Origin: Pestalotiopsis fici W106-1
Taxonomy: Eukaryota; Ascomycota; Sordariomycetes; Amphisphaeriales; Sporocadaceae
DNA length: 64,000 nt
Assembly: GCF_000516985.1 (NCBI RefSeq)
Contig: NW_006917093.1
Coordinates: 1,302,001-1,366,000, forward strand
Direction of reading: 5' to 3'
The notes beneath the pieces are model-generated. The model worked only from the letters and a program-made list of their open reading frames with translations, ran no database searches and was not told where the DNA came from. The first letter of the stretch is position 1, and every line of letters starts with the position of its first letter. Of the stretch, positions 22,401 to 34,481 are shown in pieces. A program made the position numbers and the translations under genes.

Positions 22401-24089
22401 AGGGATATGTTAGCTGTGTTCTTTAGTACTATCGATTGCTCCAGGTTATCCATTTCCTTCATCGCGTTCTACTCGCGCTCAACAAGGGCAATCTTTTGGG
22501 CAACAAGAATACCAGGCACAAGTTCTCAGAGATTATTACCACCTGTGTTAACATGAAATTGCTGGTAAAGCTTGAACAGACTCAGGTCTACGAAGCTTAT
22601 GCTCGTTCCCTAACTGTGCTTATCTCACTCGACTTGAAGAATGAAAATAGGAGAAGACGGATAATGTGAGAGAGAAAAAAGAACGACGGAGAAGGTCTAA
22701 AATCAGACTTACGTTGGAGCTCGTTTGATGTCGAGCATCTGATTGCCATTGCGCCTTCGGGTTTGTCTCATTCAGCGTGTTGGATGTCGGGTCCTTTTCG
22801 GAGGCCATGCCGGCCAGCTCTTCTAGTTTCGTCTTCAGAATGAACGCGCCACCGCTGGAAGCACTGAATGTTCCTCCGCCAACCTCCAGAGACTTGACCT
22901 GATCCCTTCGCAGCTTGACGTAGAGCCGAGCTGTGATTTCGTCTCCAGTAGGTGCCTCCTCGAGAACGCCACGGCCATATGAGAAAGTCCCGTCTCCAAA
23001 TTGGAAGGCCAGATTGCCGCTCTTCTGTCCTACTAACTCCGGGTCAGTGATCAGCTTTTGGGCTTCCTGCTGAAACTCTTTGTCTCCTTGCAAGTCCTTG
23101 ACGACAGTGATCAAGTCGTCTTTACTCTGACCTTTCCGCAAGACTGAATTGACGTCGATCCCTTGGGTATTCTTGCCCTCTACTGGCTTCATCTTGTGCT
23201 TGTCGTCCAGTCGATAGATAAGCACGCCTTTGGCGGTCGTGCTGCCTGCGCAATACTTTTGCCACTGCCCCTCCTTGATCCAGCAAATATTATAGACTCT
23301 GGCTTTCTCCTCCTGCATGGTGCTCGGCTCGGAAGCAGGGTACTCGATAGCACGCCAGCGCATTCCAACAGCGCCGGCGCGCGCGCATACTCCGGGCATG
23401 GAAAGTCGCCAATAGTAGTGGAATCTCTCTGCGGAATCGTCGTCGCCAGGCTCATGGTCCTCATCCTCGTCCAAAACATCTCCCGGGGGTTTTTTGAGTT
23501 TTTCAAGTTCACGCTTTGCTCGAGCCTTTTCTTTCGTTTTTTTCGCACTTAACTCGTTGGGACTCAACTGGTAGTCCTTTGGTTGCCATGGCCGTTTGAT
23601 GCACCTCCAGACGGGCTCCTGGGTGAAGTCATTACCGAGCGAGATGGAGCCATAGTTGGCTGGAAAATTCCAGTCCTCCAACCTCTCCTCATCTTCTCTT
23701 GCTTCTTCGTCAAGGTCATCGTTGGCGACATGGTCGAGTCTTTCTTGCCCAGTGTCGTTCCCTTCTTCCTCAGGCCACTCCATACGATCCAACATGGAGT
23801 TGCGATTGTCGTTGTTACCCTCCATCGTACGCCCGAGGATCAAAATCTTGCAGGGAATGCTTCTGATCAAGTCGCCAACGACAACAAGCGCAGCGCTGCA
23901 GGCCGCTAGTAGTTCAAACAACTTGGAATGAAAGAGGACTTAAGGTGCCGGGAGTGACACGGCAGCACGACGGTGAATGATTATCAATACTTTGAACAGA
24001 TGCTGGCAACAATACTGTGTGACTGGATCCTCCAGGTACACGTAGCCAGAAGATGATTCCGCAACTAGCTTTTTCATGCATGGAATCAT
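13435..24089 (-). CDS. Giant protein of unknown function (~3,143 aa, nine exons, C-terminal tandem coiled repeat)
   Basis: I assembled one gene from nine exons, all joined in frame at GT/AG sites: 24089-23991, 23921-22713, 22413-21967, 21854-21312, 21099-18817, 18731-18605, 18489-17723, 17558-17389, 17221-13435. The first exon (MIPCMKKLVAESSSGYVYLE...) is the least certain; a fallback ATG is at 23825. Layout: residues ~34-60 hydrophobic; ~60-130 very acidic; ~670-720 Lys/Asn/Gln-rich. Around 790-840 is WLHRCAYSWGG...NLIFGTGECNSVM, which faintly recalls an HNH-like nuclease core. ~960-1250 is Ser/Glu-rich disordered. ~1290-2080 is beta-rich with recurring strands (e.g. FTVYAEIDVP, KLQGSVEKFKIGDL, FTVHAEVEDHI). 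~2140-2450 is an Ala/Glu/Lys coiled coil. The last ~355 residues are a tandem helical repeat. No signal peptide or catalytic family is recognised. The 299-bp intron at 22712-22414 is long for this locus and may hide a small exon. Confidence 0.72.
13441..14505 (-). repeat. Tandem ~45-residue protein repeat in the giant gene (eight Gly-marked units)
   Basis: In translation, eight successive sites share the pattern acidic/basic-x-G followed by a charged Leu/Ile heptad helix: NRTG, ERAG, HRSG, ESTG, ERRG, MQRG, EIVG, EMQG. Successive glycines are 44, 43, 49, 47, 48, 45 and 44 residues apart. Between glycines the text is almost entirely charged or Leu/Met with few Pro, as expected of antiparallel helical hairpins. 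The DNA copies have diverged strongly, so the array is old. Confidence 0.75.
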
Positions 24090-24281
24090 GACTACACTAT
24101 TGTCCACGGCTGAGACAGTACTCGCGTAGCTGATCTGAAGCAATAGCGACACTACATACTTAGACGGGGAGCAAGGGAAGGTTCAATAGGGATGGTTCAG
24201 CCAGCCACAACACGGTCTAGTGTCGATCGACGCAGCACGCCTCCACTACATTAGGGTGCATGCCAGCGCTAGACCCCAGGT

Positions 24282-24334
24282 CCCAGCTGGGTCCAGGCCT
24301 TCAACCACGGTCAGCTGGGATGAGACCCAGCTGA
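24282..24334. promoter_or_regulatory. Cluster of CAGCTG palindromes (E-box cores) upstream of the giant gene
   Basis: CCCAGCTGGG (24282-24291) is a perfect 10-bp palindrome. TCAGCTGGG-ATGAGA-CCCAGCTGA (24311-24334) is a perfect 9-bp inverted repeat with a 6-base spacer. Together they place three CAGCTG cores in 53 bp, ~200-245 bp upstream of the proposed ATG. CAGCTG is an E-box bound by bHLH factors; the second element could also form a hairpin. Function is inferred. Confidence 0.45.
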
Positions 24335-24640
24335 TTTATGCCACAAATTCCTTGGTGCGAGCGAAGTGTGGAATATTGACAGCTTGCACCGTGCTGTGTT
24401 CTTCTTTGCTTTTGCAGTATTTTATGAATTTGGTCATAACTTGAGCAGCTACATATATATGTCTCTGCGAAGCTCACACTGAAATGTGACAGTGGCCACG
24501 TGGGACGAGATTCGAGTTGGCAAAGCTATGCACTTGCATCGATGATCACTAGTAATTATTGACTATTGAAGTTTCTATGGCTGAGCTGAGCTATAGGTTC
24601 AGCGAAACGCGAGACTGAACAAGTATATGCTTTGGTTGCA

Positions 24641-24996
24641 AGGTCAAGCGCAATAGCGAATTGCCCTTATAAAGATAAGAGAAAGCGTTGTAAGACATAC
24701 TAGTGGCCAATCAAGTGTTCATCCCTATGCTCAGCCGCATTTATTGTACGATAAGAAATCGCCACTGCGCCAACCCCAAATTGCCTTGAGACGACGCGCA
24801 TCTTTGAACTCGTGGTTGTCTGGAATCCTCAGTTTAGGGCAGTTCATTGATCGTTATCTGCAGTCGTGATGCATTCATGCTATTCATTTTTAATTTATTC
24901 GTTAGTTTTCTTTTTTCGTCAAGTTTTAAGTTAATTCCCCATATTGAAACTGAGGAATGCACGTATAGCTGGGCTTCTACCACCGTCTGCAAACTC
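24641..24996 (+). repeat. Dispersed repeat, copy A2 (~356 bp)
   Basis: Direct copy of A1 (12753-13258), same orientation, lacking ~150 bp of internal sequence. It lies ~550 bp upstream of the giant gene and ~190 bp from the PKS 3' end. A1 and A2 therefore bracket the giant gene with little else between them. Confidence 0.8.
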
Positions 24997-25188
24997 AAAA
25001 CTGTATTAGTGCTGTGAAAACGAAACAAATCTAGACAACCTTAAAACGCCTGTCTATCTAATCTTGAAAATGCTGCTGGGTCGTGTCTGTTCATGCGAGT
25101 ACGAATTCAAAATGCATCCAAAAGAGGCTCTTGGTTAGAGCAAAGAAAGTTGGCGTCCATGCAACTGCGACTCCTGTGCCCAGTGTCC

Positions 25189-28100
25189 TCAAGACCCTTT
25201 CCCGATTTGTGAAGACTTTTCCACCAACTCTCCTACTCCCTCAACCGTCCTTCCACCCATGATCTCAAATACCGGGATATCAGCTGCGAACTCTTTGGCG
25301 ATCCAGTTGCGCAGCTCGACTGCTACGAGCGAGTCGACCCCAAAGGCATGCAGCGGCTTCTCCAAATCAACATCGTCGGCCTCAATCGCGAGCGCCCTCG
25401 CCAGTTTCCGGGCCAGAGATTGCGCCGCTATCTTTGCTCGCTCCTCTGCCGTGGCTGCCTGTCGGTATAGTAGAGCGAGATTGTCGCCGCCTGAACCGGC
25501 ACTGCTTTGGACTGAGGATGCAGCCTGGCTGAAATGAGCGAACAGAGGCCTTTGCATAATCTCTGGAACCTCGTGTGATCGCGTGAGAAAATCAATAGGA
25601 GTACCCAAGCCCATTATGAGTTGGCTATTGGTGATGGTCATCTTCTCAGCTGGGTCGCAACATATGTCCAGAAGTGCAAGAAGTTCTTCTTCCTCGACCT
25701 GACCAAGGCCACGCGAGCCGTCATTGAAATGACTCTTTAGTGATTCGGATTCGGCCACAACGCCGATGGTGCGCATCACTCCCAAGTCGATTGATATTGT
25801 CCTCTGACCATGCCGAGTACGGTGCTGGGCGAGTGAGTCCTGGAATGTACAACCGGCGGCATAGTTAGCCTGTCCTGGGTTACCGATGACTCCAGAGACA
25901 GAAGAGAGAAAAATCATCCAATCCAGGTTGGGGAGAAGACTATGCAGATTCCACGAAGTCGAAACCTTTGAGTGAACAGTGTTGTTCCATTGGGTACTAG
26001 TCATGTTCTCGAAAACCGCGTCCTAGAAAATCTTGTTAGAAAAGGCTATTGCGACAGAAACAAGTGGTTACATACGTTTAAAACCATGGCTGCGTTGATG
26101 CAGCCCCGAATTGGTGGAAGTGTTTTGCTCCAGGCCTCGAGACCTTGGGCAAGCGCTTCCCGTGAAGCAACGTTACACTCACTTGTCGTGACCATAACTC
26201 CCTGCTTCTGGAGTTCACTTATGATGCTGACAGCCGCAGTGGACAGAACATGCGATCTTGTCGGAACAATTAAGTTCTTGGCGCCTTTGGTAGCCATCCA
26301 TCTGAGTATGGATCGACCAACGCCTCCAAAGCCACCAACAATAAGGTAGGACGCATCATCCTCAGCCTTCCAATTTCTACGGGTTATCAAGGATTTCTAG
26401 AAATTGTCAGTTGGGTTCAGAAAGAATCAGACAGTAGAGGGCGATTGGCATACCTGGACCTCATTTGAGGGGTCAATGCGGATCACGACGCGCCCCGAGT
26501 TCTTTCCGCTTTGAATGTAGCGGAATGCATCCTCCACGGACCCAACGTCATAAATATTCAAGGGTTTCGGGTAATGCAAAGTACCCTGCTCTGCCATGGT
26601 CATAGTTTTGTGCAGCAGCTCTAGTGCCTCGCCAGTCCTATTTAACAGCAAGTGACGAACGTCGACCGAGGCAAACATGGCGTTTTTCGCAAAGGGAAGC
26701 ATCGGAAGAGATGAGTTGGTGTTGATGTCAGTCTTTCCAATCTCAATGAACCGTCCGTATGGGGCAATGCACTCCCACGATGCTCGCAAGCCCTCACCGA
26801 CAAGTGAATTTAGAACGACGTCTACGCCACAATTGTTCGTCATTCTTTTGATCGCTCTGGCGAAAGTGGCGTTGTTACTTCGGCTGTAGAAGATGTGGTC
26901 GGCAGGAATTCCATACAGATCCATGAGCAATTGCTTCTTATTCTCGTAGCCAACTGTCACAAACACCTCGGCCCCGATACTCTGCGCAATCTGGATACTC
27001 AGCTGACCTGTCGCTCCTGATGCCCCGTGGATCAGCACCTTTTCACCCTTGCGTAGGCGGGCTAGGTCCACAAGACAATGCCAAGCTGTCATTCCCGGAT
27101 TGATAATTGCGCATGCCTCTTCAAATGACACTGAAGGTAGAATTTTGACAACAGCCTGCTCCTGGGCGCGTGGATACATGCGCATGCAGTCTATTTGGCA
27201 CATGACTACACGATCGCCAGGTCTTATCGACTTGCATTTCGAACCCACGCGAGTTACAATACCGGCACTGTCGGAGCCAATTTCAGGATCGTCCAATCGG
27301 CCCAGAGCACTGAAAACGTCACGAAAATTGACGGCCCAAGCCTTGGCATCGATTTCGACGTCCATAGGCCCAAGGTCTTGGTAGTAATCGATATCTTCTT
27401 TGAAGTGCAATGTTTCAAGCTGACCACGAGTGCCGACATCGAGCTTCAATGGGGGTCCTGGAAGCCATGGTGAGACTGTTTTCTCTGGACGAATCGATGA
27501 AGATAGCTCATGGTTAAGACGTCGATCCTCAACGAGTCGACCAGTCAGGACATGACCGCCCCGAATAACGTATTCGACCTCTGATGAGGCGTCGCCAAAC
27601 GCGGCCTCCAATACGTAGGAAATCTGTGAAACACAATCAGTGGCATCTCTGGATATATCATCCAAAGAGAGACCAATTATGCGTTTATTGTTGAATTCGG
27701 AGCGCAATGTGCGGAGGAACCCATCTTTGATCCCGGTAAAAGGGCTCGAACTCGGTGTCGGGTCAATGCCACCAGAAGTGACCCAGACTATGTTTTCCGT
27801 TTGTCGAACCAAATCCTTGACCAAAGTGAATATCGACTCGGATACTTCGGTCAACAACGAATTGCTCAAATCAGCAAGAAAGACCACATAGTCGGACGGT
27901 CTAATTGCCGTTTCAGCCAAGTGAGCCATCGGCACGATGAGCGACTGGGGCCTCGCACGAAGAATCAGACTTGCCACGTCCTTCTGAAAGCCTTCTTCTC
28001 CGTTTGTGACCAACAGTGTTCGATGTTCTTCGCTTGGCACGTGAGATGGTTTAACGGAAGACACTATTATACTGGCTTTGTGAGCGTCATGGCTTTCAAA

Positions 28101-31100
28101 ATCCTTGATAATCAGATCATTGCCAGAGAAGCCATTTCCTAGAAGCATAGCATCCCATTCTGATTCTGTCATCAGTGGAACAGATGTCCGAGACTTGTCT
28201 TCGCTACACCACCAGTCCGGCAGAATACCAAGGCCAAAGCTGAGGGCAAATGAATCGCGGACTGTGTGTTCCAAGAAGATGAGGTTACCACTCGGCTTCA
28301 GTATGCCCCGAAGACTCTTCAACACGGCCGATAAGTCCTTGGTAGCGTGAAGGACATCTCGAGCTATAACCACATCAAAGCTGGCGGGCTGGAATCCCTG
28401 TGAGACAATGTCTTGCTCGAAATCCAAGCTCTTGAAAGTGATTCGATTCTCATACTTTAGGAACCGCTGACGAGACGTCTCGAAGTTTAAATCTGATTTG
28501 TCGGTAAAGACATATTCGCAAAACGCAACGCCTTGCGTATCCTCCTCGAGTTGTTCGAGAATCGACAAAACAAGATTGGACATGGATCCCGAACCAGCAC
28601 CAATTTCGAGAATTCGCAGTGCCGGGCTTTGGTGCACTGCAAGCTGCAGAAAGGGACGCAGCCCACTATTAGAGAAGCTGTTCAATAAGCCTTCATAGAA
28701 CTCATGCATCAGTCCGGATGAAAGGAGAAGCTCCTTAGCATCGATCTCGCCTCGCACAATCGATGTCTGGTTTTGGGCAATTTCGAGGAACAATCTCCAC
28801 GTCGGTCGCTTACCAATCAGCTCGGCAAGTATGTTGTACGATGCCTCGCAGCTGACGACATCGGGGTATTGGTCTTTAAGCTGCCGAATTAGATGTCTGG
28901 TCAAGGAAACGTATCTTTCCATGTAAGCCGGGGCATTCCTCCAATCTGTGTTGAGCAGTTGGTCCATATTGTTTTGCGCAATTGATAAGAGTAGCATGTC
29001 GAGATCGCGTGATTCGCTGTCAACTGTAGAAGTCTCGTCGGCCACAGAATGCTCGCTACAATAACGCCGAAGTTGATCGGTGCTTAGTAGAGAAAGGCTT
29101 GGCTTCCAATCTATACGGTGGAGCAGGTTTTTGGCTGCATCTTCACTGGGTGCATTACTCGAGATCGGCAACAACTCGAAATGCTCGATATGACATAGCA
29201 GAGATTCATTGTCCGACAAGATCTTGACACAAGACTCGATACCAGAACCGATAGATTTGAGTTTTGAATTTGTCAAAACCCGAATGACACGCGTGGTCGG
29301 ATACTGCCAGCCGCTTGCTGAAATCCAGGCATCACGGATCTTGTGAGGAACTGTAGTTGGCAGCTCTCTCGACATTCCGCTTGATGGGGCAACATAACAC
29401 ACCTGACAAGCCGCATCAAACACAGCTGGATGAACAAGGCCTTCATACGACTGAAGCGGAGGCGCTACGTCCACTTGCGCCACGACGACTTCGCCCCCAT
29501 CCCAGCTGATACCTCGGGCAATGGAGAACGCTTCGCCGTAGACTAGGCCCTGCCGTCGATGATGCTCATAAAAGTCTGATTCGTTGATGGCCTTGACAGC
29601 CTTCTCTTTCGCATCCGCAAACTCACCAGCGATAATCTGCGCAGCGACATGAGACTCTTGCTCCTCGTCCACTTGATTCGGCGGCTCTTCGTATTCAATA
29701 TGTATTGTTGACTTGAAGCACTCACTCCAATGCTCATCCACCACTGTGAATAGTTTGACCTCGAAGCGGAGAGCAGACTTTTCAAAGGATTGTTGTAGTG
29801 GGCGCAGATGGGTAAGAACTTCAGTATCACGATCGGGCCGCACCACGATAGGTTTTATGAAGGCGGCTTCCTTGACGCGATACCCGGCAATGGGTTGATG
29901 TTCATGGGCCATCTGCTTTACAGCTTCCAACGCCATAGTCAGTGAGCCTGTCGCCGGAAACAACATGTTCTCCCCAATGACGTGATCCTCTAGCCATGGC
30001 ATTTCCGAGACGCTTAACATCTTCCGCCATCGTGGTTCTAGGGGGTTCCAATCTATAACGCGCATTCCTAGAATAGATCGTGGAGCAGCTTCACGAAAAC
30101 GCCAACCTCGACTTATCCTAGTCTCATGCCAATGTGACTGTGAATGGTTGAATGGATACTGTGGTGCATCAACAAGAAATAGCTTTCCGTGAGTAGTGTT
30201 TGTGAGTTGTTGATTCGCAGCTTCGATGGAAACCGGGTAGCCCTGGACGAAGAGCTGGCCAACTACATCCAGAGTAGCTTTCATTGAAGGCTCGAATTTG
30301 GATAGCACAGAAAAGTATTTGAAATCTTTTGCCCGTGTGGCCTCCTCAATGGTGGTGCTGATTGGCCGCTTGAGAGCTGCATGAGGCCCAACTTCAAGGT
30401 AGTTGGATATTGGCTTCAAGCCATCTGCCTTTGGTGCTGCTAGAGCTAGATACTGGAGCGCATCAGCGAAACGCACGGGCGATACGAGGTTGTCCACCCA
30501 ATACTGGCCACGAGACAAACTGGTTACTGGAACTTTTTGACCTGTGACTGACGAGACCATGAGAATGCCGCCTTCCGTAGCCCGTGCTTCGAGTGATTCT
30601 AGCGAGCAGAGGTACTCATCGGATATCTCCATCATGGCAGGCGAGTGATAGGCGGCGCCAGTATTCAATTTGCGAGCAAATATCTCATCCTCCTCCAAGT
30701 ATTTTTGTAACTCGTTGATTGCAGCATCGCTCCCGGAAATGGTCACATTTTTCGGGCTATTGACGCAGGCCACCGTGATGTCCAAGTCGATACCAACTTT
30801 CTTGAGATAGGCATCGACATCAGCCTCCGATAAGTTGACCGACATCATGCTGCCGGAATTAGCGGCCGAGGTGGTCAGTCTTTGGGCAAGCCTTCCCCTA
30901 TGAAAGGCGACTCTGCAGGCTGATTCGAGGGAGAGGGCACCAACAGCGTAGGCTGCTGCAATCTCTCCAGATGAATGTCCGACGACAGCATTTGGTGTGA
31001 CACCAAAGTGCCGGAGCAGCTCAAATAGGGCTATCTGGAGGGCGGTACATAGTGGCTGACTGATTTGGGGAGAATTTATTGTCTTTGAGTTTTTGATTTC

Positions 31101-33562
31101 ATCTATCGAGTTTCAAGTTAGCATGGCTTGTCATGAATCAAGACCGCAAAGAATCGGGGCCAATTTACCAAGTAAAAGCCAGTCCGCTCCCAGCCTGCAG
31201 AAAGTATCACTAGCACGCAACAGGATGGATTCGAAAACGGGGTATATGAGCAGGCCCAAACCCATCTCCACATATTGGGCGCCCTGGCCAGTGAATACCA
31301 TGGCGAGCCCACCCTCTCGTGTTGTACGGACGCCCTTTGCAAAGGAAAGTCTGTGAGTCTCGAAAGTTGTTGTACCATTGACCACGGAAAATGATCTCCA
31401 CGCCATGAGGCTCCTTCGAGCAGAAAGTGTGTATGCGAGGCTGTCCAAGAGCTTGTCTGATTCGCTTGATTTCTTCTCATAGTAATCGCTGTAGTCCTGT
31501 AGCACCCTTGACAAAGCGGCTTCATCTTTCGCGGACCACACCAAGAGTCGGAAGCTTTCTGATGTTTTGCCCAACACGAGAGGATGTCCTGCCGCCGGAA
31601 GCTCGCCATTCTGTGCTACAGTAGCATCGCCCAGTACTGCATTCAACCCGTTGATCAAGTTCCCCTCGGCTTGCGCGCCATCTTGGACTTCCGAAAAGAT
31701 GGGTTTGACTTCAAAAGTGAGATTTTCATCATGTGTTTTTGTTTGTTGGGGGTCAATGCCAATTGATACGTCAGTGACTTTGTGGCCGTTTGTTAGCCCA
31801 TTTGCTACCCCATTGGCCACTGGCTGACCTAATGAAATTGAGCTCAGTGAGGAAGCTGACGTATTAGTCAGCGCCTTGAGGGCGAGTGCTTCGATTGTGT
31901 GGAAGGCGTCGTCCAAAATCACGTGGCCATTGGAACCACCAAATCCAAAAGAGTTGATAGAAATCCGACGCAGACCTGATGTCGGCCACGGAGTGCACGA
32001 AGTTGGAACCTTGATACTTTCTGTTTAGCTTTTGTCCAGTGATTTAAAATAATCAAGAGAAGAAAGAAACAAGAGAAAAGGAAATCATCAACAGTCGGGG
32101 CCATACTTTGAGATTGTTAAACTTGGCATTGATTTTTGGATTCCATTTTTCGAACAGTGCATTGGGTGGGATCTGTCCTTTTTCAAGAATCATTATGGAC
32201 TTCAAGATGCCGGCAAGCCCGCTGACACCCTCGGTGTGACCTATATTGGCCTTGACGGAGCCACTGCCCGTTCCATGGTTAGAGAAATCTGGACTTTCTC
32301 CCTTGTTCTGGTAACTCACATGTATAACGGTTCTTTAGGTGAGCGAGCAGTTCTAAAGACCCGACCAAGTGCCTTTGTTTCCGTTGAGTCTCCCAATTGA
32401 GTGCCCGTTCCTGTTTGTTTCCGTGAGTTGGCGGAGATCTCTGATTTTTCGTCCCGAGATTTCACGTACCATGAGCTTCCACATATCTTGTCAACTTGAA
32501 ATCGAGGTCGCAGCTCTTGTAAACCTTTCTGATCAATTCTTCCTGAGCAGCTAGACTTGGCTGAGTGATACCCGGTGTGTGACCGTCCTGATTGGACCCT
32601 GATGCCCGGATCACGGCACGGATCATGTCGCCGTCCCGGACGGCGTCACTAAGCCTCTTCAACACAAGGACTGCCACTCCCTCGCCCCTCGCATATCCGT
32701 TTGCTCTGTGGTCGAAGCTGTAGCAGCGACTATCGGGCGAAAGAAAGCTCATATTTTCCAGATATGCAGATTTCTCTGGAGTCAGCAGAGGGTTAGACCC
32801 TGTCACCAATGCCTAATTATTCTGTCAACACCAAAATCTAGAACAGAAGCAACCTCGAAGAATATCGTACCATTGAGCTCTGTCCACTTCGAAGGCACTG
32901 AACAGCGAGATCGGTGGCAATCATGCTCGAGGAACATGCTGTGTTGATCTGTATGCTTGGACCTCTAAAATCGAAGTACCAGCTCACTCTGTTTGCCAAG
33001 ATGGAAGGGGAAGTGCTCGTGGCCGTGTTTGCCGGTGCCTCATCTGGGTCCTTGTAGACTATCATAGTCCAGTCGTCCGCCATTGAAGCAGCAAACACTG
33101 CAGTGTCGGTCCCCGCAACCTTTTCTGCTGGTATGCCGGCTATTCGATCTCAGCCACGAGTTCATCACTGATCTGAAAGAGTCTCACCATTTTCCATTGC
33201 TCGGTATGCAGTTTCCAGCGTCCAGCGCTGCTGTGGATCCATCGACGCTGCTTCTTTTGTCGTGACGGAAAAAAAGGGAGCGTCAAAAGCACCTGGATCC
33301 CCGTCGATGAAGTGAGCTCCCCTGGACGCCAGCTGCTCATCATGTCAGTCTTTTTGCAGCACCGGGAGATATTGACTTTAAAGTATCATACGGTGTTGTT
33401 TACTGTCGATTGTCCATGACGGAGAGCATCAATGTTGGCTCTTGATTCGGGCCACTCTGTCATGACGTTTCGTCCGCTCTCCAACATTTCCCACAAGCTG
33501 GCCTCATCTTCGGCACCCTGCGGGAGCCGAAAAGAAAAGCCAACAATCGCTATTGGTTCCAT
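25189..33562 (-). CDS. Highly reducing iterative type I polyketide synthase (KS-AT-DH-MT-ER-KR-ACP)
   Basis: About 2,600 residues in ten exons (nine short introns, the last two near 26446-26393 and 26077-26010), ATG at 33562. [14 protein letters not shown] start, active-site Cys in NTACSSS, His residues in VEAHGTGT and [17 protein letters not shown] and active Ser in GHSSGE. DH: catalytic His in [14 protein letters not shown] and Asp in [29 protein letters not shown] site [32 protein letters not shown], Tyr in QANYAAG. ACP: phosphopantetheine Ser in [10 protein letters not shown]. All domains look intact. There is no thioesterase, reductase or condensation domain after the ACP, so release needs a partner. 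The next gene upstream on the same strand is an alpha-oxoamine synthase, the release enzyme in fumonisin-type pathways. The enzyme should make a methyl-branched, largely saturated chain in the cytosol. Confidence 0.96.
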
Positions 33563-34481
33563 TGTCCTTCTATGTTGGAAGATTGTCGAAAAATCATAAC
33601 TCGGCTAGAATTTGTCCTGGCGTTTCCCACTATCGCCAGTACACTTAGGGTGAGCCAGATCCAGCGATTTTTTCCCTAGCAGTTCGATCCCGAAAGCCCA
33701 AGAAGGAAAGAATGGGACGAATTATACAATTCATACATCTGTAGTCTCACATGGTACGATTCGAGATATAGCGCTTTTTTTTTTTCTACTCAAATGGGAG
33801 ATGCTGCGCAAGCGTCCGCAATACCCGGTCCAGCTACACTACACGCCACGCCTAATCTTGGCATGTGTCTCCGGGACAGCGCACCAAGCACATGGGACGC
33901 CAAAACTTCCTTCCTTGCATGATCATGACGTGCCGCCTGGAGCTAGAATTAGTGCAAGGCACGTAACATTTGGGAATGCCTATGACCCATAACGGGGAGT
34001 CACTCTACTTTCGTAGGTAGGTACTACTGTACTATGTATCGAAGGACGATCGAAGCCCGCCGATATGGAACCTTCGAACGTGCGCTAGGAACAGTGCAGT
34101 TCAATTGCAGTCATGGAAGCGAGGCTTAGATAAGTTGCTCGTCCAATAATCAATCAACCTCGGCTTCCGCCGACCAGGGCGGTACCGCATTGTACCGGTA
34201 CTCCGGGGCCCAAACTTCAGAAGTCTGCCGCATTTTGCACCCATGGGAGGAGGTGCGTCGCATGTCAAGGCCCTGCCTGCATGGCAAGATTGGGGGGGGG
34301 GTGGAGGGGGATCCAGAGTCTCGGCCCAGGTGTAGTAATAATGCTACATACTGCTTCCAGATCAGACGAGATTCCCAAAAGAAGGGCGGTGAAAAGCAAT
34401 GTCCGAAGACATGGGCCCCGGCCAGCTATGGTCCCCATTGGCATGTCTAACCCCTTGTTGAAGTATGCAATGCTACCATAG
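33563..34481. other. PKS promoter / oxoamine synthase 3' region; no gene
   Basis: 920 bp between two minus-strand biosynthetic genes. Contains a T-run near 33775, a G-run near 34290 and the CGG/CCG cluster at 34161-34200. No coding frame of interest. Confidence 0.55.
34161..34200. promoter_or_regulatory. Cluster of inverted CGG/CCG triplets, candidate Zn2Cys6 sites upstream of the PKS
   Basis: Within 40 bp: CGGCTTCCG (34161-34169, CGG-N3-CCG), the perfect palindrome GCGGTACCGC (34179-34188, CGG-N2-CCG), and TACCGGTA (34193-34200). It lies ~600 bp upstream of the PKS ATG. Inverted CGG pairs are typical for Zn2Cys6 dimers; which factor binds is unknown. Confidence 0.45.

Larger units (their letters stand above)
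24090..25188. other. Intergenic: giant-gene promoter and dispersed repeat A2
   Basis: The part nearest the giant gene (24090-24400) carries three CAGCTG E-box cores. Repeat copy A2 follows at 24641-24996, and then ~190 bp to the 3' end of the PKS. No gene seen. Confidence 0.55.

Noticed and set aside
25189..33562. PKS read as broken because no single frame spans it
   Set aside because: All frame changes coincide with short GT/AG introns that restore domain text, so it is intact rather than a pseudogene.
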